Shown: positions 1 to 8,113, numbered from the stretch's first letter. The stretch: DNA of 58,123 bases from Thermoplasmata archaeon (GCA_027314165.1 DAHVCH010000015.1:1-58123), one strand, 5' to 3'. Notes: generated from the sequence alone by a model not told the origin. Translations and numbers: made by a program.

Positions 1-1
1 C

Positions 2-496
2 CACGAGAGAGCCAGGATCGACTACATGCCCTACGACAAGAACCGCTACCACATCTTTTCGAGGGGGCTAGTGGGGCCTGGGGAAAACTGGGAGGTTCTC
101 CCTGTGCTTTGGCAGAAGAGGATTATGGGGCATGCGTACGAATCGTGGGGCGGGCGCGTCGGGTTCGGTCGGAGATTGAGCTGGGATTTGCCCGCCCCCA
201 CGATTACGACGAACCCGAGAGGGCGTGCTACGAACATCTGCCACCCTGACAAGCCGAGACCGCTATCGGTAGTCGAGTGCGCCCTTCTACAGGGTTTCCC
301 AGAGGACTGGAAGTTCGCCCCCGAGAGGCCTACTCGCAAGTACGCTCAGATTGGAAACGCAGTGACCGTCCAATTGGCGGAGGCCATCGGGAGGAGCTTG
401 GTGTACTCTCTGGGGAAGGGGCCAGTCACCCCCCCGCAGGAGGACCCGCCACGTCCCCAGCCTCCCTTTCCTCGAAGCGGTGCGGCGACAGAGTAG
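2..496 (+). CDS. DNA (cytosine-5) methyltransferase, C-terminal part (5' end outside window)
   Basis: The reading frame is open from base 2 with no start before it, so the N-terminal part, with the SAM site and the PC catalytic motif, lies outside the window. What remains is the target-recognition end and the last conserved motifs of a Dcm/M.HhaI-type enzyme, which methylates cytosine C5 in a specific DNA site. Motif IX is visible as RRLSWDLPAPTITT, followed by CHPD, RPLSVVECALLQGFPEDW and the motif X end QIGNAVTVQLAEAIG. The frame runs about 30 codons past motif X in Pro-rich sequence. No restriction endonuclease gene is visible downstream, so it may be an orphan enzyme or the edge of a mobile or restriction-modification island. 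Confidence 0.9.
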   Translation, partial: HERARIDYMPYDKNRYHIFSRGLVGPGENWEVLPVLWQKRIMGHAYESWGGRVGFGRRLSWDLPAPTITTNPRGRATNICHPDKPRPLSVVECALLQGFPEDWKFAPERPTRKYAQIGNAVTVQLAEAIGRSLVYSLGKGPVTPPQEDPPRPQPPFPRSGAATE

Positions 497-723
497 CTTG
501 TCCGTCTGGGTGAGGGAAGGGCGACTCACCATGGGCGACATGCCCCTCCTCCCTAGCTCAGTTCTCTCCATGGCGAGAGCGTCAGCTTCCAACATTTCCC
601 GCTGGAAACCGAGCCTGTCCCTCCCCGGAGGCGATGGGTGGACGAGGATGTCACCGATCGGCTGATCGTCCGGGATGCAGGCTGGACCCGGCCACCATTG
701 CCGTTCACGCCCCCGAGAGTAAC

Positions 724-816
724 GAGTCGACGAGCCCGAGGGAGAATCCCTACTCCCCCCCGGAAAGAACAGGGAGTCCCTCAGGTCATCCCCGGGGGGA
801 AGGGGTTCAGTCGGCG
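724..816. repeat. Dispersed imperfect repeat, copy A
   Basis: This block matches 1225-1320 in the same orientation. Both begin GAGTCGA(C/G)GAG and share AGGGAG and the core TCCCCGGGGGGAA, and both end TCGGCG. I estimate roughly three quarters identity by eye. It lies just downstream of the broken zinc-ribbon gene when that gene is read on the minus strand. Confidence 0.6.
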
Positions 817-841
817 GGAGACCGGGCGCGCGATTGACGCC

Positions 842-1037
842 TCACTCTTCCACCGTCACGCAGCCGTTTGGGCACTGCCACCAACCCTTCGGCATCAGTT
901 GGCGGGGGGACCCCGTAGTCCACGGCTCCCGGGGGCTGGTTCCGACTCCAGCGCTGGCCACAGACCAGACACGCGCACGCTCCGGTCCGCTCGTCGAGGA
1001 CGCGGACGACCTTGGGGTTCCTGTTTCTAAGATTCAC
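842..1037 (-). pseudogene. Small zinc-ribbon protein, frameshifted
   Basis: On the minus strand a GTG at 1037 opens a frame encoding NPKVVRVLDERTG, then CLVCGQRW, the first half of a CxxC zinc ribbon. The second half, GWWQCPNGC followed by VTVEE and a TGA stop, is encoded at 842-890 but in another frame. The shift lies around the C run near 903-912 (GGCGGGGGG on the plus strand). Joined, the two parts give a short protein with a C-x2-C...C-x3-C zinc site. It may be a true pseudogene or a homopolymer error in the assembly. The GTG overlaps the stop of a short upstream frame as GTGA, hinting that it was once second in an operon. Confidence 0.45.
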
Positions 1038-1224
1038 TCACCGTATCCGCTTCCCGCTCTGTCCGGGTCGAGATCCCTCTCCCCAAATCCCGCGAACCGC
1101 CGAAGCAGGTCGTTGGAAGCCGGCCACACCATACTAATCCACATCCTGGTCTCCCAGGGAATCTCAATGCAGGACTTGGCGGCCCGACCATTAAACCCAG
1201 GGGTCGCGCGACCTCGATAGGGCG

Positions 1225-1320
1225 GAGTCGAGGAGGCCCATGGAAAACCCCCACTCGTCCCCTGGAAAGGACAGGGAGGCCCCCGTGTCGTCCCCGGGGG
1301 GAAAGGGTTGGTCGTCGGCG
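1225..1320. repeat. Dispersed imperfect repeat, copy B
   Basis: Second copy of the block at 724-816, about 500 bases away and in the same orientation. The spacing is close to the size of a small gene plus its flanks, so the repeat may mark the ends of a duplicated or inserted unit. Confidence 0.6.
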
Positions 1321-1509
1321 CTGTTCGCTTTGGTGGAGGAACGAACGAGCCGAGCAGCTTGGCGCAGGCCGAGGTCACGAAGGGAGGCGTCCAGGTCTTC
1401 GGGGCTCAAGAGGGGGGGTCTGGCGGCACCAGCTCTATTGGTGTGGTCGTAATTAATCGGGGCCCCTCTCTCGATGCCGGCCCGGAAATGGCGTCTAGAG
1501 GAGCATACA

Positions 1510-1531
1510 CCCCGGGGGTTTCCCCCCGGGG
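1510..1531. terminator. GC hairpin, possible terminator
   Basis: A nine-base perfect inverted repeat, CCCCGGGGG (1510-1518) against CCCCCGGGG (1523-1531), with a four-base TTTC loop. No T-run follows on either strand, so a terminator role is only a guess. Confidence 0.25.
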
Positions 1532-2000
1532 CGGCCAGGTCGAGGTCGTAAGCCCCATTCTGTTCCGACAGCATTCGACTGCGCGCCCATCTCGCCGGTC
1601 GCGGAACCGCGCTCATGCCGGGCCTTCGGGCTTGCTCCGGGGGAGACGGCCGTTTCAACATTTCCGGAAGGAATCTCCTCGGCTGTTCCGATTCCTCGTA
1701 CCCTCCGGCTGTGTCGTGTCTGCTCCGTGGCTCGGGCTCTCGCCCGGCGGGCTTGCGCCCGCCCCCCTGGTTCCCGGAGTGGGGACTTTCCTCAGCGCCC
1801 GACCCCTTGCGGGGCCTAGGTACCGTCAACTGCCCACCTCCTCCTGGCAATGGCCGCAAACGTCCCCCGCTCATACCTCTAGCGTGGGGACGGGTCCGCC
1901 TCGCGGCCCGCCGATGGGCGACGTTGGGGGGGGGAGGGGGACCGGGGGGACGGGCGCGAGGAACCTACATGGGGGGCGTACGCATCTTCGCGGCGTGCCC

Positions 2001-2738
2001 GTGCCCACTCGCGCCGGATCCCCGCTATCCACCACCCACGGCAAGTCGTCCGAACCCCGGGAGGAGGACCTGCTCTTCCCCTGCATCTTCCTGGAGCGGG
2101 GGAGGATCGTGTTCCCCGACCGAAAGACGGAGCGCAACCTGGCGCTCGTGGGGCCCGAGGGGGAGCCGGTCGATGTCTTTGACGCGGTCGACCACCTGCT
2201 CTCGATCTACCACCGTATCTACGTGGTGGACGTCGAAGGGGTCCTCTACCAGCGCCCCCAGTTCGAGTACCTCCAGGAGCTCACGCGCGGGCAGGAGATG
2301 TGGGTCGATGCCGGTTGCCGGGACGCAGACCAGATGATGGACGTGCTCGTCGCCGGGGCCTCGAAGGTGGTCATCAGCACGGCCAGCCTGCGGGACGGAC
2401 GGGAGATCTCTCGCTCGCTCAAGCTCTCCTCCCAGGTCGTCCTCGATGTCCAGCGGTCCGAGGGGAAGATCGTCTCGAACGACCCGGACCTGGCGAACGC
2501 TTCGGTGGAGGACCTGGTCAGCGCGGCCCGGGAGCGGGGCATCCGGGAAGTGATCCTCTCGAGCCGGGAGGAGAGCGTGGACTGGGCGCTCGTCCGGCGC
2601 GTCGCGGCCGGAGGGCCCACCTACGTGGGGGGGCCCTTCGTCCCACCCGCTCCCCAGGAGGCGGTCTCGGCCGGTGCGCAGGGGGAGATCTTCCCGGCCA
2701 AGGAGGTGCTGACCCGATGGATGACCTCAGGATCGTAG
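2001..2738 (+). CDS. HisA/HisF-like TIM-barrel protein
   Basis: About 245 residues, the usual length for the HisA family of phosphosugar-binding TIM barrels. The first strand reads LLFPCIFLERGRIV (from about residue 22), then YVVDVEGV, MWVDAGCR and VVISTASL, matching the strand order and the D and G residues of HisA-related archaeal proteins of unknown substrate. Full histidine-pathway function is not shown, since no other his gene is nearby. The start is uncertain: in-frame GTG codons lie at 1995 and 2001 and there is no clear ribosome-binding site. The 3' end overlaps the next gene by 22 bases, so the two are co-transcribed. Confidence 0.75.
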   Translation: MPTRAGSPLSTTHGKSSEPREEDLLFPCIFLERGRIVFPDRKTERNLALVGPEGEPVDVFDAVDHLLSIYHRIYVVDVEGVLYQRPQFEYLQELTRGQEMWVDAGCRDADQMMDVLVAGASKVVISTASLRDGREISRSLKLSSQVVLDVQRSEGKIVSNDPDLANASVEDLVSAARERGIREVILSSREESVDWALVRRVAAGGPTYVGGPFVPPAPQEAVSAGAQGEIFPAKEVLTRWMTSGS

Positions 2739-3208
2739 CCACCCGGCTGTGGGACCTGCTCGGGCACAAACCCTCCCCGCCGAAGGAGTTCGTGGAGGCG
2801 CTCTACGCGCAACTTCGATGGTTCCGTCCGAGCGAGGCCGAGTTGCTCGTCGGAGCGATGCGAACGGAGCGGCTCTTGCTCCCGGGCCCCACTCCAGGTA
2901 CCCTGGTCGGTGCCCCGGAGCTGGATGCGGTCGCGGTCCCGATCACCTACCGACCTCCCGCCGATCTCCGTCCGTCCGCACGGTCGGCGGCGGCGCCCGA
3001 CCTGCTCACCCGGGTTCTGGAGGAGGTGCGCGCCTCGACCGGAGAGGACGCGGGCCGGCTGCGGGAGGAGACCGGGAAGGTGGCCTCCGACCTGGGGGTG
3101 CTTCCCGCGGTCGCGGCCCTACTGGTGGCCTCCCGGCGCGGCCTTTCCCTCCCCGCCCTCCGCGAGCGGTTCGACCGCGAGCTGAGGCACGAGACCGGGC
3201 CCGAATAG
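2717..3208 (+). CDS. DUF2240 family archaeal protein
   Basis: A 163-residue soluble protein. It matches the archaeal DUF2240 pattern: a helical N-terminal half with WFRPSEAELLVGAM, a central strand LDAVAVPITYRP, and a C-terminal helical part ending SRRGLSLPALRERF. The family has no assigned function. The ATG lies inside the end of the HisA-like gene, which implies translational coupling. Nothing in the sequence shows catalytic residues. Confidence 0.75.
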   Translation: MDDLRIVATRLWDLLGHKPSPPKEFVEALYAQLRWFRPSEAELLVGAMRTERLLLPGPTPGTLVGAPELDAVAVPITYRPPADLRPSARSAAAPDLLTRVLEEVRASTGEDAGRLREETGKVASDLGVLPAVAALLVASRRGLSLPALRERFDRELRHETGPE

Positions 3209-3408
3209 GCCGCGGTCCACCCTCCCCACGCGATGCGACATCTTTACGCGACGGACGCGCTTGCCTCCGGCGCCAGATGATGACACCTAGAACCGGCTGA
3301 ACGATGATGATTGATGGGCGAGCTGATGGCGTTCCCTCCCGGGGGGGTCGGACCCTTTCCTTCCGCCTCGGAGGGAAGGGTTATGCCGTGCGTCACCGAT
3401 AGTGGGAC

Positions 3409-3633
3409 ATGAGCGGTCCCGGCGGCAAGAGCCTCCTCCCGGTGGACTTTCGGGCCGAGGAACATCGCGGCGAGTGGATCGTCCTGGTCAACGACTGTGT
3501 GGTGGAGACCGGCACCGACCTGTGCGCGTGCCTCGCTCGCGCCCGGGTGAAGCACCCGAGGGAGGAACCCTTCGTGATGAAGGTCCTTCCGCGGGAGGGA
3601 CTGGCGCGAACGCACCCTCCGCGGGTCCGTTGA
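3409..3633 (+). CDS. DUF5678 small protein
   Basis: A 74-residue protein built on the DUF5678 fold: a GEWIVLVND strand, then VVETGTDL, then a helix and the closing FVMKVLP strand. Proteins of this family are short and often sit beside retropepsin-like genes, as here, where the next gene starts 7 bases after the stop. Function is unknown. The pairing suggests a substrate, inhibitor or antitoxin-like partner of the protease, but that is inference. Confidence 0.75.
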   Translation: MSGPGGKSLLPVDFRAEEHRGEWIVLVNDCVVETGTDLCACLARARVKHPREEPFVMKVLPREGLARTHPPRVR

Positions 3634-3639
3634 CCGGAG

Positions 3640-4110
3640 GTGGGGAGCACGCCTCGGGCCCGTAGGCGGAAGAAGGGGACCAAGGACGCTCGCTACGTCC
3701 AGGACTACCTCCTCTTCACGCTGAACCGTCGGCGGATCGCCTTCCCGCTCCTTCACGTACGGCTGCGTGGTCGGCGGGGGACCCTTCGCACCGTCGCGCT
3801 CGCGGACTCCGGCGCGACAAGCTCCTTCGTCCCCGTCGAGATCGCCGAGGAGGTCGGCCTCCACCTGACCCCGGGTCCTGTCGCGGGAGGGGGAGGGGGG
3901 GACTTCTCGACCTTCGACGGCCTGCTGACCCTCGAGGTGCTGCACAAGGGCAAGGTCATCCACCGGTTCGCGCGCCTCCCGGTCTCGGTCCCCCGCGACC
4001 CCGGCCGGATCCCGTACGTCGTGCTCGGACGCGACTCGATCTTCCGGGCGTTCACGGTCACGTTCGAAGAGCACCGCGCCCGGCTCTTGCTGCGCAGGTC
4101 CGGGACCTGA
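3640..4110 (+). CDS. Retropepsin-like aspartic protease
   Basis: A 156-residue protein with a single aspartic-protease motif, ADSGATSSFVP (about residues 54-64), the D-S/T-G-A signature of retroviral-type proteases that work as homodimers. The flap region is Gly-rich (about residues 82-88), and VVLGRDSI near residue 130 matches the second conserved strand (ILGRD). A basic N-terminus (RARRRKKG) precedes the domain. The start is GTG at 3640, 7 bases after the DUF5678 gene, so the two form one transcription unit. No signal peptide is seen, so it should act in the cytoplasm. Confidence 0.8.
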   Translation: MGSTPRARRRKKGTKDARYVQDYLLFTLNRRRIAFPLLHVRLRGRRGTLRTVALADSGATSSFVPVEIAEEVGLHLTPGPVAGGGGGDFSTFDGLLTLEVLHKGKVIHRFARLPVSVPRDPGRIPYVVLGRDSIFRAFTVTFEEHRARLLLRRSGT

Positions 4111-4180
4111 GGAGGGTCCGGAGGGGGGCCGGGGCAGGAAATCCCTGGCTCGCGGACCTCGCGACTCCCCGTGCAGGGCT

Positions 4181-4187
4181 TTTATAA
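4181..4187 (+). promoter_or_regulatory. TATA box for the pyrophosphatase gene
   Basis: TTTATAA lies 40 bases before the TTG start of hppA. A transcript starting about 26 bases downstream would carry a short leader containing GGGGGAG, a plausible ribosome-binding site 7 bases before the TTG. Confidence 0.7.
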
Positions 4188-4226
4188 GGGGGTCCATCCG
4201 CCGGGTCCCGAAACGGGGGAGTTCCC

Positions 4227-6353
4227 TTGGTCTCGACACTCGAAGTGCTAGTGCTGCTCGCCGCCATCCTTGCCCTTGGGTATGCCGGGGGCCAATCGAT
4301 CCTTGTCCTGCGCGCCGAGGAGGGAGATGAGAAGATGCGGGAGATCTCCAACGCCGTCCGCGAGGGCGCGGAGGCCTTCCTCTCTAGAGAGTACAAGACC
4401 GTCGCCGTCGTGGGCGCGGTGCTCGCCGTCCTGATCCTGGTGGGACTCTCCGGCGGGTCCGGAGGCTGGACCACCAGCGGCCGTCTCGCCCTCGGGTTCG
4501 TCGTGGGCGCCGCGGGAAGCGCCCTCGCGGGGTACGTGGGGATGTACGTCTCCGTCCGTGCGAACGTCCGCACGGCCCAGGTCGCCAAGAAGGGCGACCT
4601 CGACGCCGCGATGCGGTTCGCCTTCCAGGGAGGCTCCGTCACGGGGCTCTCCGTCGCGGGGTTCGCCCTGCTCGGGCTCATCGGTTTCTACATCGGCTAC
4701 GGTGGGAACATCCTGGACATGACCGGGTTCATCTTCGGCGCGTCGCTCATGAGCCTCTTCGCACGGGTCGGAGGGGGCATCTACACCAAGGGCGCGGACG
4801 TCGGTGCGGACCTCGTCGGGAAGGTCGAGGCCGGGATCCCCGAGGACGACCCCCGGAACCCCGCGGTCATCGCGGACAATGTCGGGGACAACGTCGGCGA
4901 CTGCGCGGGCATGGCCGCCGACCTGTTCGAGACCTACGTCGTGACCGCGGTCTCGACGATGCTCCTGGCGTATCTGCTCACGGACGTGGTCGCGAAGCTC
5001 GGCAACGCGATCATCTTCCCCCTCGTGATCGGGGCGTGGGCCATCGTGGCCACCCTCGTCGGGTTCCCCCTGGTCCGGATGTCGAAGGGGAGCACGAACA
5101 TCATGGGCGCTCTCTACAAGGGGATGATCGGGACGACGATCGTGGGCATCGTCGGCCTCGCGGTGCTCTCCCACTCCCTGATGGGCAGCTCCTGGTTCCC
5201 GGTGTTCATCGCCAGCACGATGGGGCTCATCGTGATGGTCGTGATCATCTTCTCCACGGACTTCTACACGGGGATCCACCGCCCCGTCAAGTCCATCGCG
5301 AAGGCGGCCCTGAGCGGCCCCGGCCCGGTCGTCATCGAAGGGATGGCGGTGGGGCTCGAGTCCACCATCATTCCCGCGCTCGCGATCGTCGCGGGGACCC
5401 TGGTCTCCTTCGGCGTGATGTACCTCTCCGCCCCCAGCGGCGTCGACGCGACGCACTTCGGGCTCTACGGGATCGGGCTCGCCGCGGCGAGCATGCTCTC
5501 GGCGACCGGGATGATCATCTCCATCGACGCGTTCGGACCCATCACCGACAACGCGGGCGGCATCGCGGAGATGGCGAACCTCCCGAAGGAGGCGCGCGAG
5601 ATCACCGACCCCCTGGACGCCGTCGGGAACACCACGAAGGCCGTCACGAAGGGGTACGCGGTGGGCTCCGCGGCCCTCGCCGCCCTCGTGCTCTTCGCGG
5701 CCTACACCCAGGCGGCCGCCAGCGTCGCGAACTCCCTCAACCTGCCCCCGATCAACGCGAGCGACCTCGCGATCAACAGCCCGACCGTCGTCGTGGGGCT
5801 CATCATCGGAGCCGTGCTTCCGTTCTTCTTCACGGCCTTCCTGATGCGCGCCGTCGGGACCGCCGCCCAGGCGGTGGTCCAGGAGGTCCGCCGCCAGTTC
5901 AAGACGATCAAAGGGATCATGGAAGGCACGGGCAAGCCGGAGTACGGCACGTGCGTCGACATCGTGACCCGTACCGCGCTCCACGAACTGATGCTCCCCG
6001 CCGCCATCGGCGTCGTGACCCCGATCGCCGTAGGGCTCCTCCTCGGTCCGATCGCGCTCGGGGGGCTCCTCATCGGAGTCATCCTCTCCGGGCTCCCTCT
6101 CGCGATCTTCATGACCACGGGCGGCGGCGCGTGGGACAACGGGAAGAAGTACATCGAGCAGGGGAACTACGGGGGCAAGAAGTCCGAGGCGCACAAGGCC
6201 GCCGTGGTGGGCGACACCGTGGGCGACGCGACGAAGGACACGGCGGGCCCCGCGATCAACCCGCTCATCAAGGTGGTCAACACGATCTCGATCCTGTTCA
6301 TCACCGTCATCGTCCAGTACAACCTCCCGACCCTCATCCACCTGCACCCCTGA
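4227..6353 (+). CDS. hppA: Membrane-bound proton-translocating pyrophosphatase
   Basis: A 708-residue integral membrane enzyme with about 16 helices that couples PPi hydrolysis to ion pumping. The acidic substrate loops are intact: KGADVGADLVGKVEAGIPEDD, then NPAVIADNVGDNVGD, and the C-terminal DTVGDATKDTAGPA. The diagnostic position after GNTTKAVTKG has Lys where K+-dependent enzymes have Ala, so this is predicted to be the K+-independent, H+-pumping class. The TTG start fits the upstream GGGGGAG and TATA box. The gene stands alone, and would save ATP by recovering energy from biosynthetic PPi. Confidence 0.97.
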   Translation: MVSTLEVLVLLAAILALGYAGGQSILVLRAEEGDEKMREISNAVREGAEAFLSREYKTVAVVGAVLAVLILVGLSGGSGGWTTSGRLALGFVVGAAGSALAGYVGMYVSVRANVRTAQVAKKGDLDAAMRFAFQGGSVTGLSVAGFALLGLIGFYIGYGGNILDMTGFIFGASLMSLFARVGGGIYTKGADVGADLVGKVEAGIPEDDPRNPAVIADNVGDNVGDCAGMAADLFETYVVTAVSTMLLAYLLTDVVAKLGNAIIFPLVIGAWAIVATLVGFPLVRMSKGSTNIMGALYKGMIGTTIVGIVGLAVLSHSLMGSSWFPVFIASTMGLIVMVVIIFSTDFYTGIHRPVKSIAKAALSGPGPVVIEGMAVGLESTIIPALAIVAGTLVSFGVMYLSAPSGVDATHFGLYGIGLAAASMLSATGMIISIDAFGPITDNAGGIAEMANLPKEAREITDPLDAVGNTTKAVTKGYAVGSAALAALVLFAAYTQAAASVANSLNLPPINASDLAINSPTVVVGLIIGAVLPFFFTAFLMRAVGTAAQAVVQEVRRQFKTIKGIMEGTGKPEYGTCVDIVTRTALHELMLPAAIGVVTPIAVGLLLGPIALGGLLIGVILSGLPLAIFMTTGGGAWDNGKKYIEQGNYGGKKSEAHKAAVVGDTVGDATKDTAGPAINPLIKVVNTISILFITVIVQYNLPTLIHLHP

Positions 6354-6437
6354 GGGATGGGGCCGTCCCTGCCCCCGCGGCGGTGGGACCGATCGGTCCT
6401 CTGACCAGGAGCGGAAGCGCCGGCGCGACGCTCGAAC

Positions 6438-7085
6438 CTACTTCGGGGGGGGCGCGTAGGGCTCCCCAGGTGTGCCCGAGTAGCCCGCGATGCCGGCGCC
6501 CCTCCCGGGAGCGGGGGAGGGGGGCGTGGGAGGCAACGCGGAAGCCGGGATGACGCCTCCGGAGGAGCGCAGGGTCGGGGTGGCCTTGGGGCCCCCGGGC
6601 GCCCCGCGCTTCAAGGGCTTGGCGAGGAGCCCTCCGACGAGGAGGAGGGCGCCCAGGACCGCGAAGGCTGCGCCGAAGAACCCTCCAAAGAGCGGTCCGT
6701 CGTAGCTGACGTCGATGGACGAGCTTGCGCTGGAGTACACCTCGTAGCCCGTGCCCGAGGCTCCCGTGAAGGTGAGGCTGGGGTCCGCTCCGCTGGCCTG
6801 GGCCACCAGGTCCTTGGGGGTCTGGTAGGTCGACCCTCCGCTGCAGGACGTGTCAGACCCGCAGGTGTAGACCGAGATCGTGACCGTGGTGGCGGCGAAG
6901 GCGTCCACGTGGAACGTGAGCGTCCCGGGGGTCAGGGAGGGCTCGAAGAAGTCGTAGGGCGCGGTGGTGCCGGAGTAGTAGGTGTAGGAGCCCACCGACT
7001 GTCCCGTGATCGGGACCAGGAAGAACACGAGGCCGAGGATGAGGATCGCGATGCCGACGCCGACCGCTCGCGCGCGCATTTCCAT
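6438..7085 (-). CDS. Membrane-anchored protein of unknown function
   Basis: About 215 residues. Helix 1 (about 7-27) is a signal anchor or signal peptide. It is followed by about 95 residues rich in Ser, Thr, Gly and Tyr that look extracellular and beta-rich, including two Cys about eight residues apart in a TCGSDTSC segment. Helix 2 (about 132-154) follows, then a Pro/Gly-rich cytoplasmic tail. I recognise no family. Alternative starts are GTG 7091 and ATG 7079. It converges on hppA and is separated from it by 84 bases. Confidence 0.7.
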   Translation of the reverse strand: MEMRARAVGVGIAILILGLVFFLVPITGQSVGSYTYYSGTTAPYDFFEPSLTPGTLTFHVDAFAATTVTISVYTCGSDTSCSGGSTYQTPKDLVAQASGADPSLTFTGASGTGYEVYSSASSSIDVSYDGPLFGGFFGAAFAVLGALLLVGGLLAKPLKRGAPGGPKATPTLRSSGGVIPASALPPTPPSPAPGRGAGIAGYSGTPGEPYAPPPK

Positions 7086-7157
7086 ACGCACGTAAAAAAT
7101 GAACGCATGTCAAGCCTTCGGCCCCCTCGCGCGGGGCGCGGGCCACGCCGGGCGTGG

Positions 7158-7487
7158 CTATCCGATGTGCCGGAGGACGCGAACGTCCTCCACGGTGATG
7201 AGCCCGCCCTTGACCATCTCGCTGAGCTCCGGGACGATCGCCTCGACCTTGGCCTCCGACTCGACCACCTCGATGATGAGCGGGAGGTCCTCGCTCAGAC
7301 GGAGGACCGACGCGGTGTGCAGGAGGCTCCGCTTGCCGTAGCCGTAGATGCCCCTCGTGACCGTGGCGCCCCAGAACCCCCGTTTTCGGAGCAGGTGCAC
7401 CACCGCCTGGTAGGAGGGCTTCCCCCGGTAGTGGTCGGATTCCCCGAGGTAGATCTTCAGTCGGACGGCCTTCTCCTTCAGCTCCAA
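7158..7487 (-). CDS. DUF190 PII-like protein
   Basis: A 109-residue protein of the DUF190 family, whose fold resembles PII signal proteins. Visible features are YLGESDHYRGKPSY near the N-terminus and SLLHTASVLRLSEDLPLIIEVV in the middle. DUF190 genes are regularly found beside crcB. Here its start overlaps the end of crcB by 10 bases, and both lie downstream of a fluoride riboswitch. A role in modulating the fluoride channel is plausible but not demonstrated. Confidence 0.92.
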   Translation of the reverse strand: MELKEKAVRLKIYLGESDHYRGKPSYQAVVHLLRKRGFWGATVTRGIYGYGKRSLLHTASVLRLSEDLPLIIEVVESEAKVEAIVPELSEMVKGGLITVEDVRVLRHIG

Positions 7488-7879
7488 GGAACCCTCCCCC
7501 CCACCAAGATCCCCAGGGCCGCCCCGAGGAAGGCCCCGAGCACACAGAGCCCGCCGTTGAAGAGGATGTTCAAGGCGGCCATGGGGACCTCCCCTCCCCG
7601 GAAGAGGAGCACCGTCTCCAGCCCGAAGGTCGAGAACGTCGTGTAGCCGCCGAACACTCCGACGAAGAGGAAGGTTCGCAGGTCCGTCGTCTGGAAGCCC
7701 CGCTCGAGCGAGAGGAAATAGAGGAAGGAGAGCAGGAAGGTCCCAGTGAGGTTCACCGCAAAGGTGCCCCAGGGGAAGTCACCCCTCGACAGGAGCCCGC
7801 TCACGCCGTAGCGCGCGACGCTCCCGATCGCCCCTCCGATCGCCACTAGGGCTACCAGTCCTGCCTGGGTCTCGTCCAT
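7478..7879 (-). CDS. crcB: Fluoride channel CrcB/Fluc
   Basis: A 133-residue protein with four membrane helices that forms a dual-topology dimer exporting fluoride. Family marks are GGAIGSVARYGVS at the start of the first helix, WGTFAVNLTGTFLL with the pore Asn, and GVFGGYTTFSTFGLE with the central sodium-site and phenylalanine-box region. The ATG at 7879 follows a good AGGAGGAG ribosome-binding site (7889-7895) and, further up, a fluoride riboswitch, so expression should rise with fluoride. Confidence 0.97.
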   Translation of the reverse strand: MDETQAGLVALVAIGGAIGSVARYGVSGLLSRGDFPWGTFAVNLTGTFLLSFLYFLSLERGFQTTDLRTFLFVGVFGGYTTFSTFGLETVLLFRGGEVPMAALNILFNGGLCVLGAFLGAALGILVGGRVPWS

Positions 7880-7931
7880 TGCCGGCTTCTCCTCCTGACC
7901 GACCCCTCGTGGGGTCCTTCGCCCGCTTGGA

Positions 7932-7981
7932 GGTAGAAGTCATCAGCCGCGGGCCGGCGGTTCCGGCGGACTTCATCGCCG
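7932..7981 (-). promoter_or_regulatory. Fluoride riboswitch (crcB motif)
   Basis: Read on the minus strand, the segment starts GGCGATGAAGTCCGCC, passes AACCGCC and ends GGCTGATGACTTCTACC. This is the crcB-motif aptamer: the GGCGAUG entry, the CCGCC pseudoknot strand, and the conserved CUGAUGACuuCUAC exit. It lies 52 bases before the crcB ATG, with a TATA-like CTTCTATCC just upstream (about 8000-8009). Because it is followed by a Shine-Dalgarno rather than a clear terminator, control of translation seems likelier. Confidence 0.93.
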
Positions 7982-8080
7982 TGGGGTTCGCATCTCGAGG
8001 GATAGAAGAGCCCTGCTGGGGGGGTGCGCAGGACCCTTCCCCGCCCTCGTGGGGCGTCACACCGACCGCACCGGGATGGC

Positions 8081-8087
8081 TTAATAC
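8081..8087 (+). promoter_or_regulatory. TATA box for acnX
   Basis: TTAATAC is centred 30 bases before the ATG at 8114, the spacing expected for a leaderless transcript. It fires away from the crcB/fluoride riboswitch promoter in the same intergenic region. Confidence 0.65.
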
Positions 8088-8113
8088 ACGGGGCAGCCGT
8101 TCCAACGGCACCC

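Larger units (their letters stand above)
497..2000. other. 1.5 kb without intact genes, degenerate and repeat-bearing
   Basis: I see no convincing intact gene here. Frames are open on both strands because the sequence is GC-rich, but the translations are low-complexity Arg/Pro/Gly. The stretch contains a two-copy imperfect repeat (724-816 and 1225-1320), a broken zinc-ribbon gene on the minus strand (842-1037), a strong GC hairpin (1510-1531) and long G or C runs around 1925-1960. It looks like decayed accessory DNA next to the methyltransferase gene. Confidence 0.6.

Noticed and set aside
936-960. T-arm-like GGTTCCGACTCC suggesting a tRNA
   Set aside because: The loop is one base too long and no acceptor or anticodon arm can be drawn around it.
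1034-1378. 114-codon minus-strand frame before the zinc-ribbon gene
   Set aside because: Only the last 36 codons (from MWISMVWP) look protein-like and the upstream part crosses the repeat, so I did not list it as a gene.
497-2000. RNase P or SRP RNA gene in the gene-poor stretch
   Set aside because: I found neither the GGAAG/GNAR loop features of SRP helix 8 nor the conserved RNase P core strings.
4248-6347. 699-codon open frame on the strand opposite hppA
   Set aside because: Shadow of the pyrophosphatase gene; composition is Arg/Asp/Gly/His-rich with no family pattern.
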